A DNA stretch of 64,000 bases from assembly GCA_965116785.1 (NCBI GenBank), contig OZ220731.1:3720001-3784000 (forward strand), given 5' to 3'. A program made the position numbers and the translations under genes. The DNA comes from Bin87 sp965116785 (GTDB taxonomy: Bacteria > Chloroflexota > Dehalococcoidia > Lucifugimonadales > UBA3495). Shown piece by piece: positions 1-8,051 of this stretch; within the stretch, counting starts at the first letter, position 1; every line of letters starts with the position of its first letter. The notes below the pieces were generated by a model. That model worked only from the letters and a program-made list of their open reading frames with translations, was not told the DNA's origin and ran no database searches.

Positions 1-148
1 CGCGTCCCCTTGGGCCAGATGAAGAAACGTCGGCCTCTTGCGTCAAGTGGTCACCGTCACGAGGATTGACGTCGTACCATGTTGGGAATAAAGGCTCTCG
101 CGTGTTTCGGGTCCCGGCATGGACACGGAGCGACCGACCAGCCCGATG

Positions 149-907
149 CTAGCCTTGCGAGAGCGACACGTCCACCGCAGCCAGACCCTCCACCGCCAGG
201 CCGTATCCCAGCATGTCCTGCATCTGCCGCTTCAGCTGCAGCGTCAGAGCGACGCGGGTGTAGCGCAGCGTCAGCGGCGGCCGTTCCGCCAACTGGCGGG
301 CAACTTCCCAGGCCCGGGGCAGCAGTTCGTCCTGGGGGAGTACTTCGGCCACCACGCCGAGGTCCAGGGCTTCCCGTGCCGACAGGGTCCGACCGGTCAG
401 CAGGAAGTGCCTACCGCGGTTCTGTCCCAGAACCAGGGGCCAGATCACGTGAACGCCGTCGCCGGGCACCACGCCGCGCGGGAAGTGGGGAGCGTCCTGG
501 AAAGTGGCGGTTTCTGATGCCAGGACGATGTCGGACATCACTGGAATCTCGGCGTGGATGGTCGCTGGACCGTTGACCGCGCCGATGACGGGCACTTCGA
601 TCTCCAGCAGGTTGGTCAACAGCCGCTTGCCCTCCCAGTAGGTCTTGTCCCAGTCCTGGGGCATTCGGCGGGTGGGGCGGTTGGGCTCGAAGTTAGCGCA
701 ATAGTCGTCGCCGGTCCCGGTGAGGATGACCACCTTGTTGTCGGGGTCTGCGCCGATGTCGGCGAAGGCGTAACCCAGTTCCCGGTGCGACGCCTCACCC
801 CAGAGCAGGCTCCCGTCCCCGGTGTGAAACGTCACCTGGAGGATCCCGTCCTCCCGTTGCACGCTAACCGTCTCGTATTTGTTGGCATAGTCCGCCAGCA
901 CTGTCAT
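149..907 (-). CDS. Enoyl-CoA hydratase/isomerase (crotonase) family protein
   Basis: The 252-aa protein has the crotonase-fold layout: an N-terminal strand segment ending VVILTGTG (about residues 58-65), a central segment with VIGAVNGPA (about 106-114) and a C-terminal helical part with the RTLSAREALDLGVV motif common in this superfamily. Crotonases act on acyl-CoA thioesters as hydratases, isomerases or hydrolases. The usual oxyanion-hole glycines and acidic catalytic residues are not clearly in their hydratase places, so the exact reaction is open. The ATG at 907 is preceded by a strong AGGAGG ribosome site, which fixes the start. No partner gene lies next to it: downstream is the window edge and upstream is a decayed stretch. 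Confidence 0.85.
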   Translation of the reverse strand: MTVLADYANKYETVSVQREDGILQVTFHTGDGSLLWGEASHRELGYAFADIGADPDNKVVILTGTGDDYCANFEPNRPTRRMPQDWDKTYWEGKRLLTNLLEIEVPVIGAVNGPATIHAEIPVMSDIVLASETATFQDAPHFPRGVVPGDGVHVIWPLVLGQNRGRHFLLTGRTLSAREALDLGVVAEVLPQDELLPRAWEVARQLAERPPLTLRYTRVALTLQLKRQMQDMLGYGLAVEGLAAVDVSLSQG

Positions 908-1910
908 GACGTTCCTCCTGTTGATTCGCCTTGGGTTTGCTTTGGACGACTCGGTCCAGGCCCAACTTTACACCAGCAATTCGAGGGCCATGATGATGGA
1001 CCGCCCCCTGGCCGATGCGGTCGGACCGCCGGCCAGTCGCAGCTCGAAACCTCACTGCAAAGGTCCGCTCTGTAGAAACAAACCAGGGGTCAATGCCCCA
1101 GAGGCCGAAATCGCGCCCGACGGCTGCGTCGAAAAGCGCGGTAACGAGACACGCCAGAGCAGAACCATAACTGCACACGAGCTTGGGCCCTCGCAATCCA
1201 CCGGGCCGTTTTGTGGTGGATGTCTCCGGCTCAATGGAGGCCGACCATCACCTGAGCTTGGCCAAGGAAGTGATTTACGGCATCTCGGAGCAGATGATCC
1301 ACGAGGACCGCGCCGTCAGCGTGACCTGCGCTGGTGCCGATTGAGGTACTTGCCACCCGGGGCAATGGCGCCTGTCACCACCTGGCCAATCGCGACGCGG
1401 CGGCCCGGTGCCCGGAGGAAAGCGGCGCCGGAATCTTCTCCGAGACGGCGTGGAGTTGGAACTTGGCGGGATTCGCGGCTACGCCGAGCTATGGGGTCTG
1501 GTGGTCAACGCCGGCCGGCATTTCGGGCCGTATTGCAAGAATTGACGTGCGGCTGGATGGTTTTTATCAACGCAGGGGCGGCGCGTGCGTCGCCTCTGAT
1601 CATACGCGACCTGCGCCAGGAGGTTACCTGTCGCCGTGTACTGCAGTACGTTTCCCGCGCCCAGCGCAACCGCCATTGACGGCGCAAGGACCTGAACGCG
1701 CCACGGGCCACTTCCGGCGCAAATTCAGGGCGCCCCGCCACACCAGCCCACCGTCAGCGACTCGCTCGAATGCTGCGCCGCAAAGCGTGTTGCCGGAATC
1801 GTTCCCGTTTCGTGGAATGGGTTTCACACCTGCCCAACTTTACGACACCCAGCCGTAGCGAGGAATCATCTCGAGCGACATGGGGGCCATGCGGTGATTC
1901 GGACCCGCCC
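908..1910. other. Non-coding stretch with decayed gene fragments
   Basis: About 1 kb between two minus-strand genes. Open frames here are short, shifted and low in recognisable content. The only protein-like pieces are the fragments at 1171-1545. No RNA gene, repeat or clear promoter was recognised. It reads as decayed coding DNA rather than a regulatory spacer. Confidence 0.5.
1171..1545 (+). pseudogene. Decayed fragments, one with a VWA-like MIDAS motif
   Basis: Reading from 1171 in one frame gives FVVDVSGSM followed by LSLAKEVIYGISEQM, ending at a TGA at 1342-1344. DxSGSM followed by an LAKE helix is the usual start of a von Willebrand factor A domain with a metal-binding MIDAS site. A second protein-like piece in another frame (DGVELELGGIRGYAEL and following) ends at 1543-1545. 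The pieces have no start codon with a ribosome site and are separated by a stop and a frame change, so this is a relic. Whether both came from one gene is unclear. Confidence 0.35.
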
Positions 1911-2723
1911 CTACTCAGTGGTCTCGCCGGTGTTCGCAATCGCTGCGCTCGGCCCGCCGTACCGGGCCATGAAGCCCCTGACGGCTCTGAAGTACTGCTG
2001 AAAGCCCACGTACATCAGGTCGTTGTGGCCGGCCCCGGGAATGATCTCCAGGTGTTTGTGGGCGGTCTCCAGCTTGTTGAACATGTCCACCGCGTCGGCC
2101 AGCGGCGCCGATTCGTCCCACTGGCCGTGGATCACCAGCGCGGGAATGTCGATGGAATAGAACTTGGCCTGATAGTCGTCCTCCAGCCCCTGCACCACCT
2201 CCGGCTCCAGTCCCTGGGCTATCCGTCCCAGGTTGGGCCGCCCGCTCTCGATGATGACGCCGTTGATCCGGTCGGCTGCGGTTATGGCAAGCTCCCCAGC
2301 GGAGTGACGGCCCATGGAACGCCCCATGACGTACAGTGGGCCCGTGAACCTCAGCTCCCGCATCGTCTCCTGAAGCCAGTCCAGCACCTCGTGAGCGTCC
2401 GACAGTATGCTATTGAAACTCGGCGACCCGTTGGACGCGCCGAAGCCCCGGTAGTCGGCGACGAAAAAGTTCACGCCGATTCCATTGTAGTGGGGCGCGA
2501 TTTCGTCGTAGCGCGCCACGTTCTCGCCGCCGCCGTAGAAAAACAGCACGGTGGGGTTTGCACGCCCGACGGCGAAAAAACGGCACGACAGAACAGTCCC
2601 GTCGCCCATGGTAACCCCGTAATCCACCGCGCCATCGGGAGTTTCGCTCCAGCCTCGCAGCGGGTGGAAAGAGCGGGCCGACGCTTCGGGGTTGTCCAGC
2701 ACGGAGTAGTCAACAGCAGTCAT
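1911..2723 (-). CDS. Alpha/beta hydrolase
   Basis: A 270-aa soluble serine hydrolase. The oxyanion region FFYGGGEN (about residues 61-68) is followed by the nucleophile elbow GRSMG, by HGQWDESAPL carrying the likely acid residue, and by PGAGHNDL carrying the catalytic histidine, all in canonical order. It resembles the COG1073/YqkD-like group of prolyl-peptidase-fold hydrolases, whose substrates are mostly unknown. There is no signal peptide, so it should act in the cytoplasm. It stands alone, with decayed DNA on both sides. The ATG at 2723 gives a full-length N-terminus for the family. Confidence 0.85.
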   Translation of the reverse strand: MTAVDYSVLDNPEASARSFHPLRGWSETPDGAVDYGVTMGDGTVLSCRFFAVGRANPTVLFFYGGGENVARYDEIAPHYNGIGVNFFVADYRGFGASNGSPSFNSILSDAHEVLDWLQETMRELRFTGPLYVMGRSMGRHSAGELAITAADRINGVIIESGRPNLGRIAQGLEPEVVQGLEDDYQAKFYSIDIPALVIHGQWDESAPLADAVDMFNKLETAHKHLEIIPGAGHNDLMYVGFQQYFRAVRGFMARYGGPSAAIANTGETTE

Positions 2724-2802
2724 GGCGGTCCCCCAGTGGTAATGGGCCGCATTATACTGTCATACGGACCACAGCCACAGCGTCAACGGGGCCGCCGTCG
2801 GC

Positions 2803-3000
2803 TCAACTCCCCACCTCGGCTGCTATCGAGATGGCGTACCATGCCGCTGGATAGCCCGCGTACCCTCCGGTCTGGATCAACACCTCAACCATTTCCGCCT
2901 TGGAAAAGCCCGCCCGACCTGAATCTCCTCTGCGCTCAATTCCATCTTCGGCGCACCGTGTCCACAGGCAGGGACTGAGCAGGGCGCTGGTGGGCGTCAT
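2803..3000 (-). pseudogene. Carboxymuconolactone decarboxylase-like remnant
   Basis: The last 35 residues (2803-2910) contain GFSKAEMVEVLIQTGGYAG and then YPAAW, matching the C-terminal helix pair of the carboxymuconolactone decarboxylase/AhpD family, where EVLxQxxxYAGxPAA is the hallmark. A complete member has about 100-130 residues including an upstream catalytic region. Here only SALLSP and a few unrelated residues precede the tail, so the middle appears deleted. No convincing ribosome site is present. I read it as a gene remnant. Confidence 0.5.
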
Positions 3001-3207
3001 CTTACGGCCGATCGTTCGTCAAACGCGTTCTTCGTATGTGCTGCTGGCACACGCCCCGGTGCGACGGAAGACTTGAGTGACGCTCCCCGTTGCGAGTCGT
3101 GGCGACCCCCGCATGCCCGACCACGGATTCCTCGCGACATAATCCTGCAATATTTCGCCTCTAACTTGGTTTGTATCAAGCGTCGGAAATCCACACCAGG
3201 AGGCGAA

Positions 3208-3363
3208 ATGATGATGTCCACGAAGTTGATGACTAGGATGTTCTCGATCGGTTCGACCCTGGCCGCCATGCTCTGTGCGGGGTTGCTTGCGAGATGCGGG
3301 AAAGGCACTGGGGTCGGTGATAGGGAGGGATTCCGGCAGGACCACCACAACAGCGGCATCTGA
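3208..3363 (+). CDS. Small putative lipoprotein or truncated exported protein
   Basis: An ATG at 3208 follows an AGGAGG site at about 3198-3203 and opens a 51-aa frame. Its N-terminus has lysine and arginine, then a hydrophobic run (SIGSTLAAMLCAGLLA) and a cysteine in LLARC, like a lipoprotein signal peptide. Only about 25 residues follow, rich in Gly, Asp and His. It could be a genuine tiny lipoprotein or the surviving 5' end of a larger gene, since the surrounding DNA looks decayed. No family was recognised. Confidence 0.35.
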   Translation: MMMSTKLMTRMFSIGSTLAAMLCAGLLARCGKGTGVGDREGFRQDHHNSGI

Positions 3364-3523
3364 TCACGCGCCGGGCGGAGCCGAGTTTGACACCCCAAGG
3401 GCTGCGCAATAAACTCGCCTGTACCCGCGCTGCCTGACAATCATCGGTGAGTGTTTTATCGTGAAATGATGGCAGCCGCGTCCGCTTTCGCCTCCCCAAT
3501 GCTCAATATAGTGAGGTATCGCA

Positions 3524-3982
3524 ATGCCGGACAAGCCAGAATATATAGACCTGCTCAACGACATTCGCCTGCAGGAGCACCGGGCCGGAGTCTACCTCAA
3601 GGCGTGGGCCGACAAGACCGAGCATCCGGGGCTGAAGGCCTGCCTTTCTCTGGTAGCCGAGCGCGAGACCAGCCACGGGGACATCTTCGACCGGCGCATT
3701 CGCGAGTTGGGCGGCACCCCCGAGGACAGGGACGACGCCTTGTTTGCCGAGCGGCTGCGCGTGGCCGGTTCGGACATGACCGACAGGGAAAAGATCGTCT
3801 GGATGCGCGAAGCCCAATCTCGTGTAACCCTGCCCAATGTGCGCCAGCGCTATGAGGCTGCCTCAGTTGATGAGTCTGTCGACCAGCTGACACGTTCTCT
3901 GATCAAGTGGTTCACCGAGGTGGAAGACGACTCCGGCGCCTCCATGCGGGCGGTGTACGCCGAGATCGAGCAGGAGGACTGA
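3524..3982 (+). CDS. Ferritin-like/rubrerythrin-fold protein
   Basis: A 152-aa mostly helical protein. The QEH motif near residue 18 and the ERETSH segment near residues 46-51 resemble the ExnH carboxylate/histidine pairs that bind two irons in four-helix ferritin-like proteins. A third helix pair (residues about 90-145) is rich in Glu and Asp. Likely roles are iron binding or oxidant handling in the cytoplasm. It lies 4 bp upstream of a luciferase-like flavin oxidoreductase on the same strand, so the two are probably co-transcribed. Metal-ligand spacing does not match rubrerythrin exactly, so subfamily is unassigned. Confidence 0.6.
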   Translation: MPDKPEYIDLLNDIRLQEHRAGVYLKAWADKTEHPGLKACLSLVAERETSHGDIFDRRIRELGGTPEDRDDALFAERLRVAGSDMTDREKIVWMREAQSRVTLPNVRQRYEAASVDESVDQLTRSLIKWFTEVEDDSGASMRAVYAEIEQED

Positions 3983-3986
3983 CCGG

Positions 3987-5099
3987 ATGAAATTCGGGGC
4001 CTTCTTCGTCGGCCAGCGCCCCCTGCTGCACGAGCAGTACGCCGACGAGAGCAAGATCAATCCCAACCCGGTCAGCCGTACCGACGTCGAGGTCTACGAG
4101 GACATTCTGCGCGGCGCGGAATTGGCCGAGGAACTGGGCTTCGACTCGGTGTGGATTGCCGAGCACGCTTTCAGCGAACACAGCATCATCAGCTCGCCCC
4201 ATAGCCTGCTGGCCGCCATCTCCGCCAGGACCAAGCGGGTCAAGGTGGGCGTGGCCTGCACCATAGTGCCGTGGCACGCTCCACTGCGGTTGGCGCAGGA
4301 CCTGGCCACACTGGACATCATCAGCCGGGGACGCCTGATTGTCGGAGCCGGCCGCGGCTACCAGAAGCGGGAGTTCGACATCTACGGCCTGGACATCGCC
4401 GAATCCCGCGACCGCTTCATCGAGGGCATGGACATCGCCGTCCGGTCGTGGACGGAGGACACCTTCTCCTACGACGGCGACTATTTCAGCTTCCCGGAAG
4501 TGCGGGTTATTCCCAAGCCGGTGCAGCAGCCGCATCCGCCCATATTCATGGCGGTCACCCACAGCCCGGACTCGGTAGAGATTGCCGTCCGCAACCGTTG
4601 GAGATTGTTCACCGTGGGCAGCAGTTTCTTCCCGGCTTCGCCGGACTCTGACCAGAACCTGATCAACCTCTACCGCCGGCGGATGCTGGAAGAAGGGGCA
4701 GCGCCCGATGACATCGAGGTCGCCGCCGTCCGCAACGTTTATGTGGCTCCCACGGACGAGGAAGCCATCGAACTGCTAGTGCCCCGCCTGCAATGGGCTG
4801 GCGACATGGGCGACTTCCTGCGGCGCCCGCTCTCCGACGTTGTGCGAGCCTCGGGGGTGCGTGGCTATGAGCACTACGTCCAGGATCCCTTTATCGAGCC
4901 GGACCTGGTGGCCGAGCGGGGCAAGGAAGGCATGGCAGCCATCGGCAGCCCAGAGAAGGTCACGGCAGCCATCAGGGAACTGGAAGAGAACCACGTCACT
5001 CACTTCATCAGCTACCTGGACGCCGGGGGCCTGTCCTACGACCAGGTGTCCAGCTCGCTGCAACTCTTCGCCGAAAAAGTGATGCCCGACTTCCGCTGA
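3987..5099 (+). CDS. LLM-class flavin-dependent oxidoreductase (luciferase-like)
   Basis: A 370-aa luciferase-like TIM barrel monooxygenase or F420/FMN oxidoreductase. Typical signatures are MKFGAFF at the N-terminus, ELGFDSVWIAEHAF (about residues 47-60), DIISRGRLIVGAGRGY (about 112-127) and IPKPVQQPHPPIF (about 171-183). The reduced flavin cofactor (FMNH2 or F420H2) and substrate cannot be told from sequence. The ATG sits 4 bp after the ferritin-like gene, suggesting an operon. Two other LLM genes lie in this window (48223 and 61147), consistent with the family's expansion in some environmental Chloroflexota. Confidence 0.9.
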   Translation: MKFGAFFVGQRPLLHEQYADESKINPNPVSRTDVEVYEDILRGAELAEELGFDSVWIAEHAFSEHSIISSPHSLLAAISARTKRVKVGVACTIVPWHAPLRLAQDLATLDIISRGRLIVGAGRGYQKREFDIYGLDIAESRDRFIEGMDIAVRSWTEDTFSYDGDYFSFPEVRVIPKPVQQPHPPIFMAVTHSPDSVEIAVRNRWRLFTVGSSFFPASPDSDQNLINLYRRRMLEEGAAPDDIEVAAVRNVYVAPTDEEAIELLVPRLQWAGDMGDFLRRPLSDVVRASGVRGYEHYVQDPFIEPDLVAERGKEGMAAIGSPEKVTAAIRELEENHVTHFISYLDAGGLSYDQVSSSLQLFAEKVMPDFR

Positions 5100-5302
5100 G
5101 CCCCAATCCACCGAAGAGATGAGGGTTGAGGCGTGCCGAAGGGGTAATAGGGTGCTCCGGCGCTGCTGGGTCCCATCTGTGAGGCGACCAAGTTGCGGGG
5201 GTGACCCCGATCATGATCGACTAGTCTGATCTGGGTCAGGGGCGTAACGGACTTTTCGGTGCGGTCTGCTTCCGAGGTCGGGGTCTGCCCCGGCTCAGTT
5301 GG

Positions 5303-5971
5303 GTGTCCACGCCCCGGGAGTTGGACCCATCCCAGAACCGAGTGGAGGAGTTCTTCATCGGTCGGCTGTTCCGCCACCTGCCCAACAACACCAGGCCACT
5401 GCTGCTGGCCGACCGCGGTTTCGGCCGGGCCAGCCTGATCCGTTTCCTGCAGCAGATGCCCAACCAAACCGGCTACCGCAGTCGGTTGCGGGACTATCGC
5501 CGGCGCAAGGGCCGTATCCTGTTCTGGCCTCAAACCCTTTATCGATCCTACGGCGCCGTGGTCAGCAACCTGATCTCATATTGGGCCCGGGCCATCGGGA
5601 GCCCTGGTATCTGGCCACGTCCCTGACCGACCCTCGCCAGGCGGTGCGGATGTATCGGAAGCGAATGCAGCCGGAGCAATACTTCAAGAGCCTGCCCCGT
5701 GCCACGACACGGGGACGGCAAGCAACGCTTGATGCTGAACCGGAGCAACGTAACCACCACCGACGGGCTGCAACGGTTGCTGGTCGCCCTGCTGCTGGCC
5801 TGTTGCCTGCTGATCTTCCTGGGACTATAGGCATCTCCGACTATCCGACGAAAGGTGTGCTCTCGGGGCAAGCTGGGCATATTGCACCTGGGATACGAAC
5901 ACTACCTCGCCACTCCCGATCCCCCGGACAACCCCTTCACCATTCACCGCCAACAAACCGGGTACGCGTGA
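5303..5971 (+). pseudogene. Degenerate DDE (IS4-like) transposase
   Basis: Three frames must be joined to rebuild a transposase C-terminal half. Frame one (5303-5626) has LLADRGFGRASLIRFLQ, frame two (about 5589-5690) has EPWYLATSLTD followed by YRKRMQPEQYFK, and frame three (about 5714-5971) has DGLQRLLVALLLACCLLIF and is cut by a TAG at about 5827. DRGF, EPWYL and the Y-(2)-R-(3)-E-(6)-K-like segment are hallmarks of IS4-group DDE transposases. The N-terminal part is missing and no inverted repeats were found. The element is dead. Confidence 0.8.
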
Positions 5972-6090
5972 GCCCCGGGCGTTGTTGCGGTCTACCCGCC
6001 CGACGGGTATTCTGTAGCCTGATCCAATCCCCTCTGATCAGCAACAACAAGCGCGTTATTAAACCGCGCCGCCGGCGGGAGGTTACGACG

Positions 6091-6540
6091 ATGGCAGGAC
6101 AGAAATTCACATCCTGGGTACACGGCTCCGCGATGACCAGCGAGTACCTCAACCGTGTCACCTCGGTGCGCCACTGTGGGCCCTTCGCCCGCATCGAGGG
6201 CAATGAAGGGCAGAACGCCTGGATGCACTTCGCCATTCCGACCCCGACCGTCCAGAACGGCAACCGCACCAAGGCCCAGTCGGTTTCGGTGTCTTTCCGC
6301 GCTCGCTCCCACGCCAACGTGGCGGAGGTGCTGGTGTACGACGGCGAGAAGATCATCGCCGAGCACCTGGGCATGGCCATCAAGGGCGACAACCTGGACG
6401 CGAGCTTCGAGATCCCGGGTACTCCCGAGGTCGATCGCGGCATCAACGTGGTGGTCGGCGTCACCTTTGACGCGGGCGCTCCGGACATCCGCTCGATGCA
6501 GGTGGAGATCGTGGGCGTGGGCGTAGACTTCGAGGGCTGA
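6091..6540 (+). CDS. Conserved-looking hypothetical beta-rich protein
   Basis: A 149-aa protein starting at ATG 6091 after a GGGAGG site (6077-6082). It has no signal peptide or membrane segment. The sequence alternates short hydrophobic strands with polar turns (QSVSVSFRARS, AEVLVYDGEKIIAE, GINVVVGVTF), suggesting an all-beta sandwich. I recall similar proteins only as uncharacterised families and assign no function. It follows the dead transposase and ends just before a convergent hairpin terminator. Confidence 0.75.
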   Translation: MAGQKFTSWVHGSAMTSEYLNRVTSVRHCGPFARIEGNEGQNAWMHFAIPTPTVQNGNRTKAQSVSVSFRARSHANVAEVLVYDGEKIIAEHLGMAIKGDNLDASFEIPGTPEVDRGINVVVGVTFDAGAPDIRSMQVEIVGVGVDFEG

Positions 6541-6568
6541 CACTTTCGGGCAACCGCTATCAACTTGA

Positions 6569-6591
6569 GGGGCGGGTTTCAAACCCGCCCC
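6569..6591. terminator. Bidirectional hairpin between convergent genes
   Basis: A perfect inverted repeat: GGGGCGGGTTT (6569-6579), one central base, then AAACCCGCCCC (6581-6591). It lies between the convergent genes ending at 6540 and 6619. Near-identical hairpins occur at 33003-33025 and 36417-36440, also between convergent genes. It probably ends transcription from both sides, though no long T-run follows. Confidence 0.6.
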
Positions 6592-6618
6592 AAGATTTTG
6601 AAAGCGCCCGGGCAAGCG

Positions 6619-7491
6619 TCACTGGTCATCGGGGGACAGGCCATGCTGCCTGAGCCGCTCCTCCAGGGCACGGGCGCGGGCTTCTGCGGCATCGCGGGCT
6701 TCCTCAGCGATGTCACGGGCTTCCTGGGCGACATCGCGGGCTTCCTGGGCGACATCGCGGGCTTCCTGGGCGGCGTCACGTTCTTCTTCGGCGGCGTGGC
6801 GGGCGGATACCTCCTCCGCCAGGTAGCTGAGCCAGACCTGGGCCTCCGGGTCGTACAGGCGCAGTTCTCCGTCGGAGCGGTGGCAGACTTCCAGCTGGAG
6901 CACCGCGCTGTATCCCCGGAGGACACCGTCTTCTCCCACGCCGATTTCGATGGGTTCGTACTCGCCGTCCTCGGCCAGTTGCTCGCCGACCAGGGCGGGA
7001 GCGAACAGCTGGCCGGTGGGGTCGAAGCGCCAGTATTCGGTCACGCCCAACGCCGCATAAAGCGCGCGTTTTTCGGTCATGTCGCGGATGAAGGTGCCGG
7101 GGGACGCAATTTCCAGAACGAAATCGGGAGATTTGCCCTCTTCACGCCAGATGATGTAGGAGCTGCGCAGGTGATCGTCAACGCCGAACACCACGAACAC
7201 GTCGGGAGCCAGGCGCACCGTGTTGTCGTTCATCCGGTAATAGACCAGGAGGTCGCCGGATACATAGACATCATCGCGCTCGGAGTAGTGTTGGCGCAGG
7301 GCGAGAACGGTTTCGGTGAGCGGGTAAAACTGCGCGTCGGTTTCTGCCATTGGGTTCCCATCAGAGTCAGGGTAGTAGATATCGAGGTCGTCCTCGGACA
7401 GAGGGCGATCCAAGCCTTCCCGGACGAACCGGCTCACCAGTTCCTGGACCCTGATGCGCGGGCGGGTTTTTGCTCCGGTTGCGGTGGTCAT
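6619..7491 (-). CDS. Uma2-family PD-(D/E)XK protein with heptad-repeat tail
   Basis: A 290-aa protein. Residues about 40-215 form the Uma2/DUF820 domain, a restriction-endonuclease-like fold: LAPDVFVVFG, then PDFVLEIASPGT and a downstream Lys before YAALGVTEYWRFDP supply the D-ExK-like core. Residues about 230-285 are a run of seven-residue units (QEARDVA and variants), a predicted long coiled coil encoded by 21-bp direct repeats at about 6690-6790. Uma2 proteins are common in Cyanobacteria and Chloroflexota and remain biochemically poorly defined. It is one of five Uma2 genes here. Convergent with the 6091 gene. Confidence 0.88.
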   Translation of the reverse strand: MTTATGAKTRPRIRVQELVSRFVREGLDRPLSEDDLDIYYPDSDGNPMAETDAQFYPLTETVLALRQHYSERDDVYVSGDLLVYYRMNDNTVRLAPDVFVVFGVDDHLRSSYIIWREEGKSPDFVLEIASPGTFIRDMTEKRALYAALGVTEYWRFDPTGQLFAPALVGEQLAEDGEYEPIEIGVGEDGVLRGYSAVLQLEVCHRSDGELRLYDPEAQVWLSYLAEEVSARHAAEEERDAAQEARDVAQEARDVAQEARDIAEEARDAAEARARALEERLRQHGLSPDDQ

Positions 7492-7520
7492 GCTGCTTTC
7501 ACTCCCAACCCGTGGGGTGG

Positions 7521-7808
7521 TCAGACGCCTTCCACGATCATGACGTTGGAGATGGTGGAGGCGATGCGCAGTTCCTTGGGGCCGGCGTAGTCGTCGGAGT
7601 AGTACCAGCCGTTGGCCTTCTCGAGGCTGTCGAACTCCAGGATGACGGTGCGGCGGGTCGGCTGGTCGCCCTCGACCACGGTCACGTCGCCGCCGCGCGC
7701 GAGGTAACGCCCGCCGTGTTTTTCGATGGTGGCGGGAACCTGCCCGCGATAGACCTCAAACTTCTCGGGATCGGTAACTTCTATCGTCGCGATGATGTAG
7801 GCGGCCAT
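7521..7808 (-). CDS. DUF1330 family protein
   Basis: A 95-aa single-domain protein of the DUF1330 (dimeric alpha/beta barrel) family: MAAYIIATIEVTDPEKFEVY at the start, GGRYLARGG in the middle and VILEFDSLEKANGWYYSDDY near residues 55-74. Family members are small cytoplasmic ferredoxin-fold proteins of unknown activity. The start at 7808 is chosen because a GGAG site precedes it at the right distance and it gives the usual family length; the open frame continues upstream without any family similarity. It lies 29 bp from the Uma2 gene on the same strand. Confidence 0.85.
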   Translation of the reverse strand: MAAYIIATIEVTDPEKFEVYRGQVPATIEKHGGRYLARGGDVTVVEGDQPTRRTVILEFDSLEKANGWYYSDDYAGPKELRIASTISNVMIVEGV

Positions 7809-8051
7809 GGGGATTCTCCTTGGCAAAGCTGGTCTGGCGGCGGGCAAGTGCACCGGCCATTGCCATTCTAACGCGCCGCCGTCGCCTGCGGCCATTCCGT
7901 GCGACAAGCGCCGGGATTCCTGCTTTCGCAGGAAAGACGAGGGCGCTTGCCAGGGTCCGCCACGCCGCTTGCCGTGGGTTGCGCCCGGTAGTATTCTGAT
8001 TCGCACTCTGAAGCACCGCAGCAAGCTGACGGAAACAGGAGCTCCACCCCG

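Noticed and set aside
1770..2978. A 402-aa plus-strand frame
   Set aside because: It is antisense to the alpha/beta hydrolase and shows no domain; the hydrolase frame has a complete catalytic triad.
3003..3207. Coding frames on the minus strand (109-147 aa) around 3000-3440
   Set aside because: No ribosome site, no domain and low-complexity composition; only the small plus-strand lipoprotein-like frame has a good start.
6690..6790. Possible CRISPR or minisatellite from 21-bp repeats
   Set aside because: Contiguous repeats in frame with the Uma2 coiled-coil tail; no spacers.
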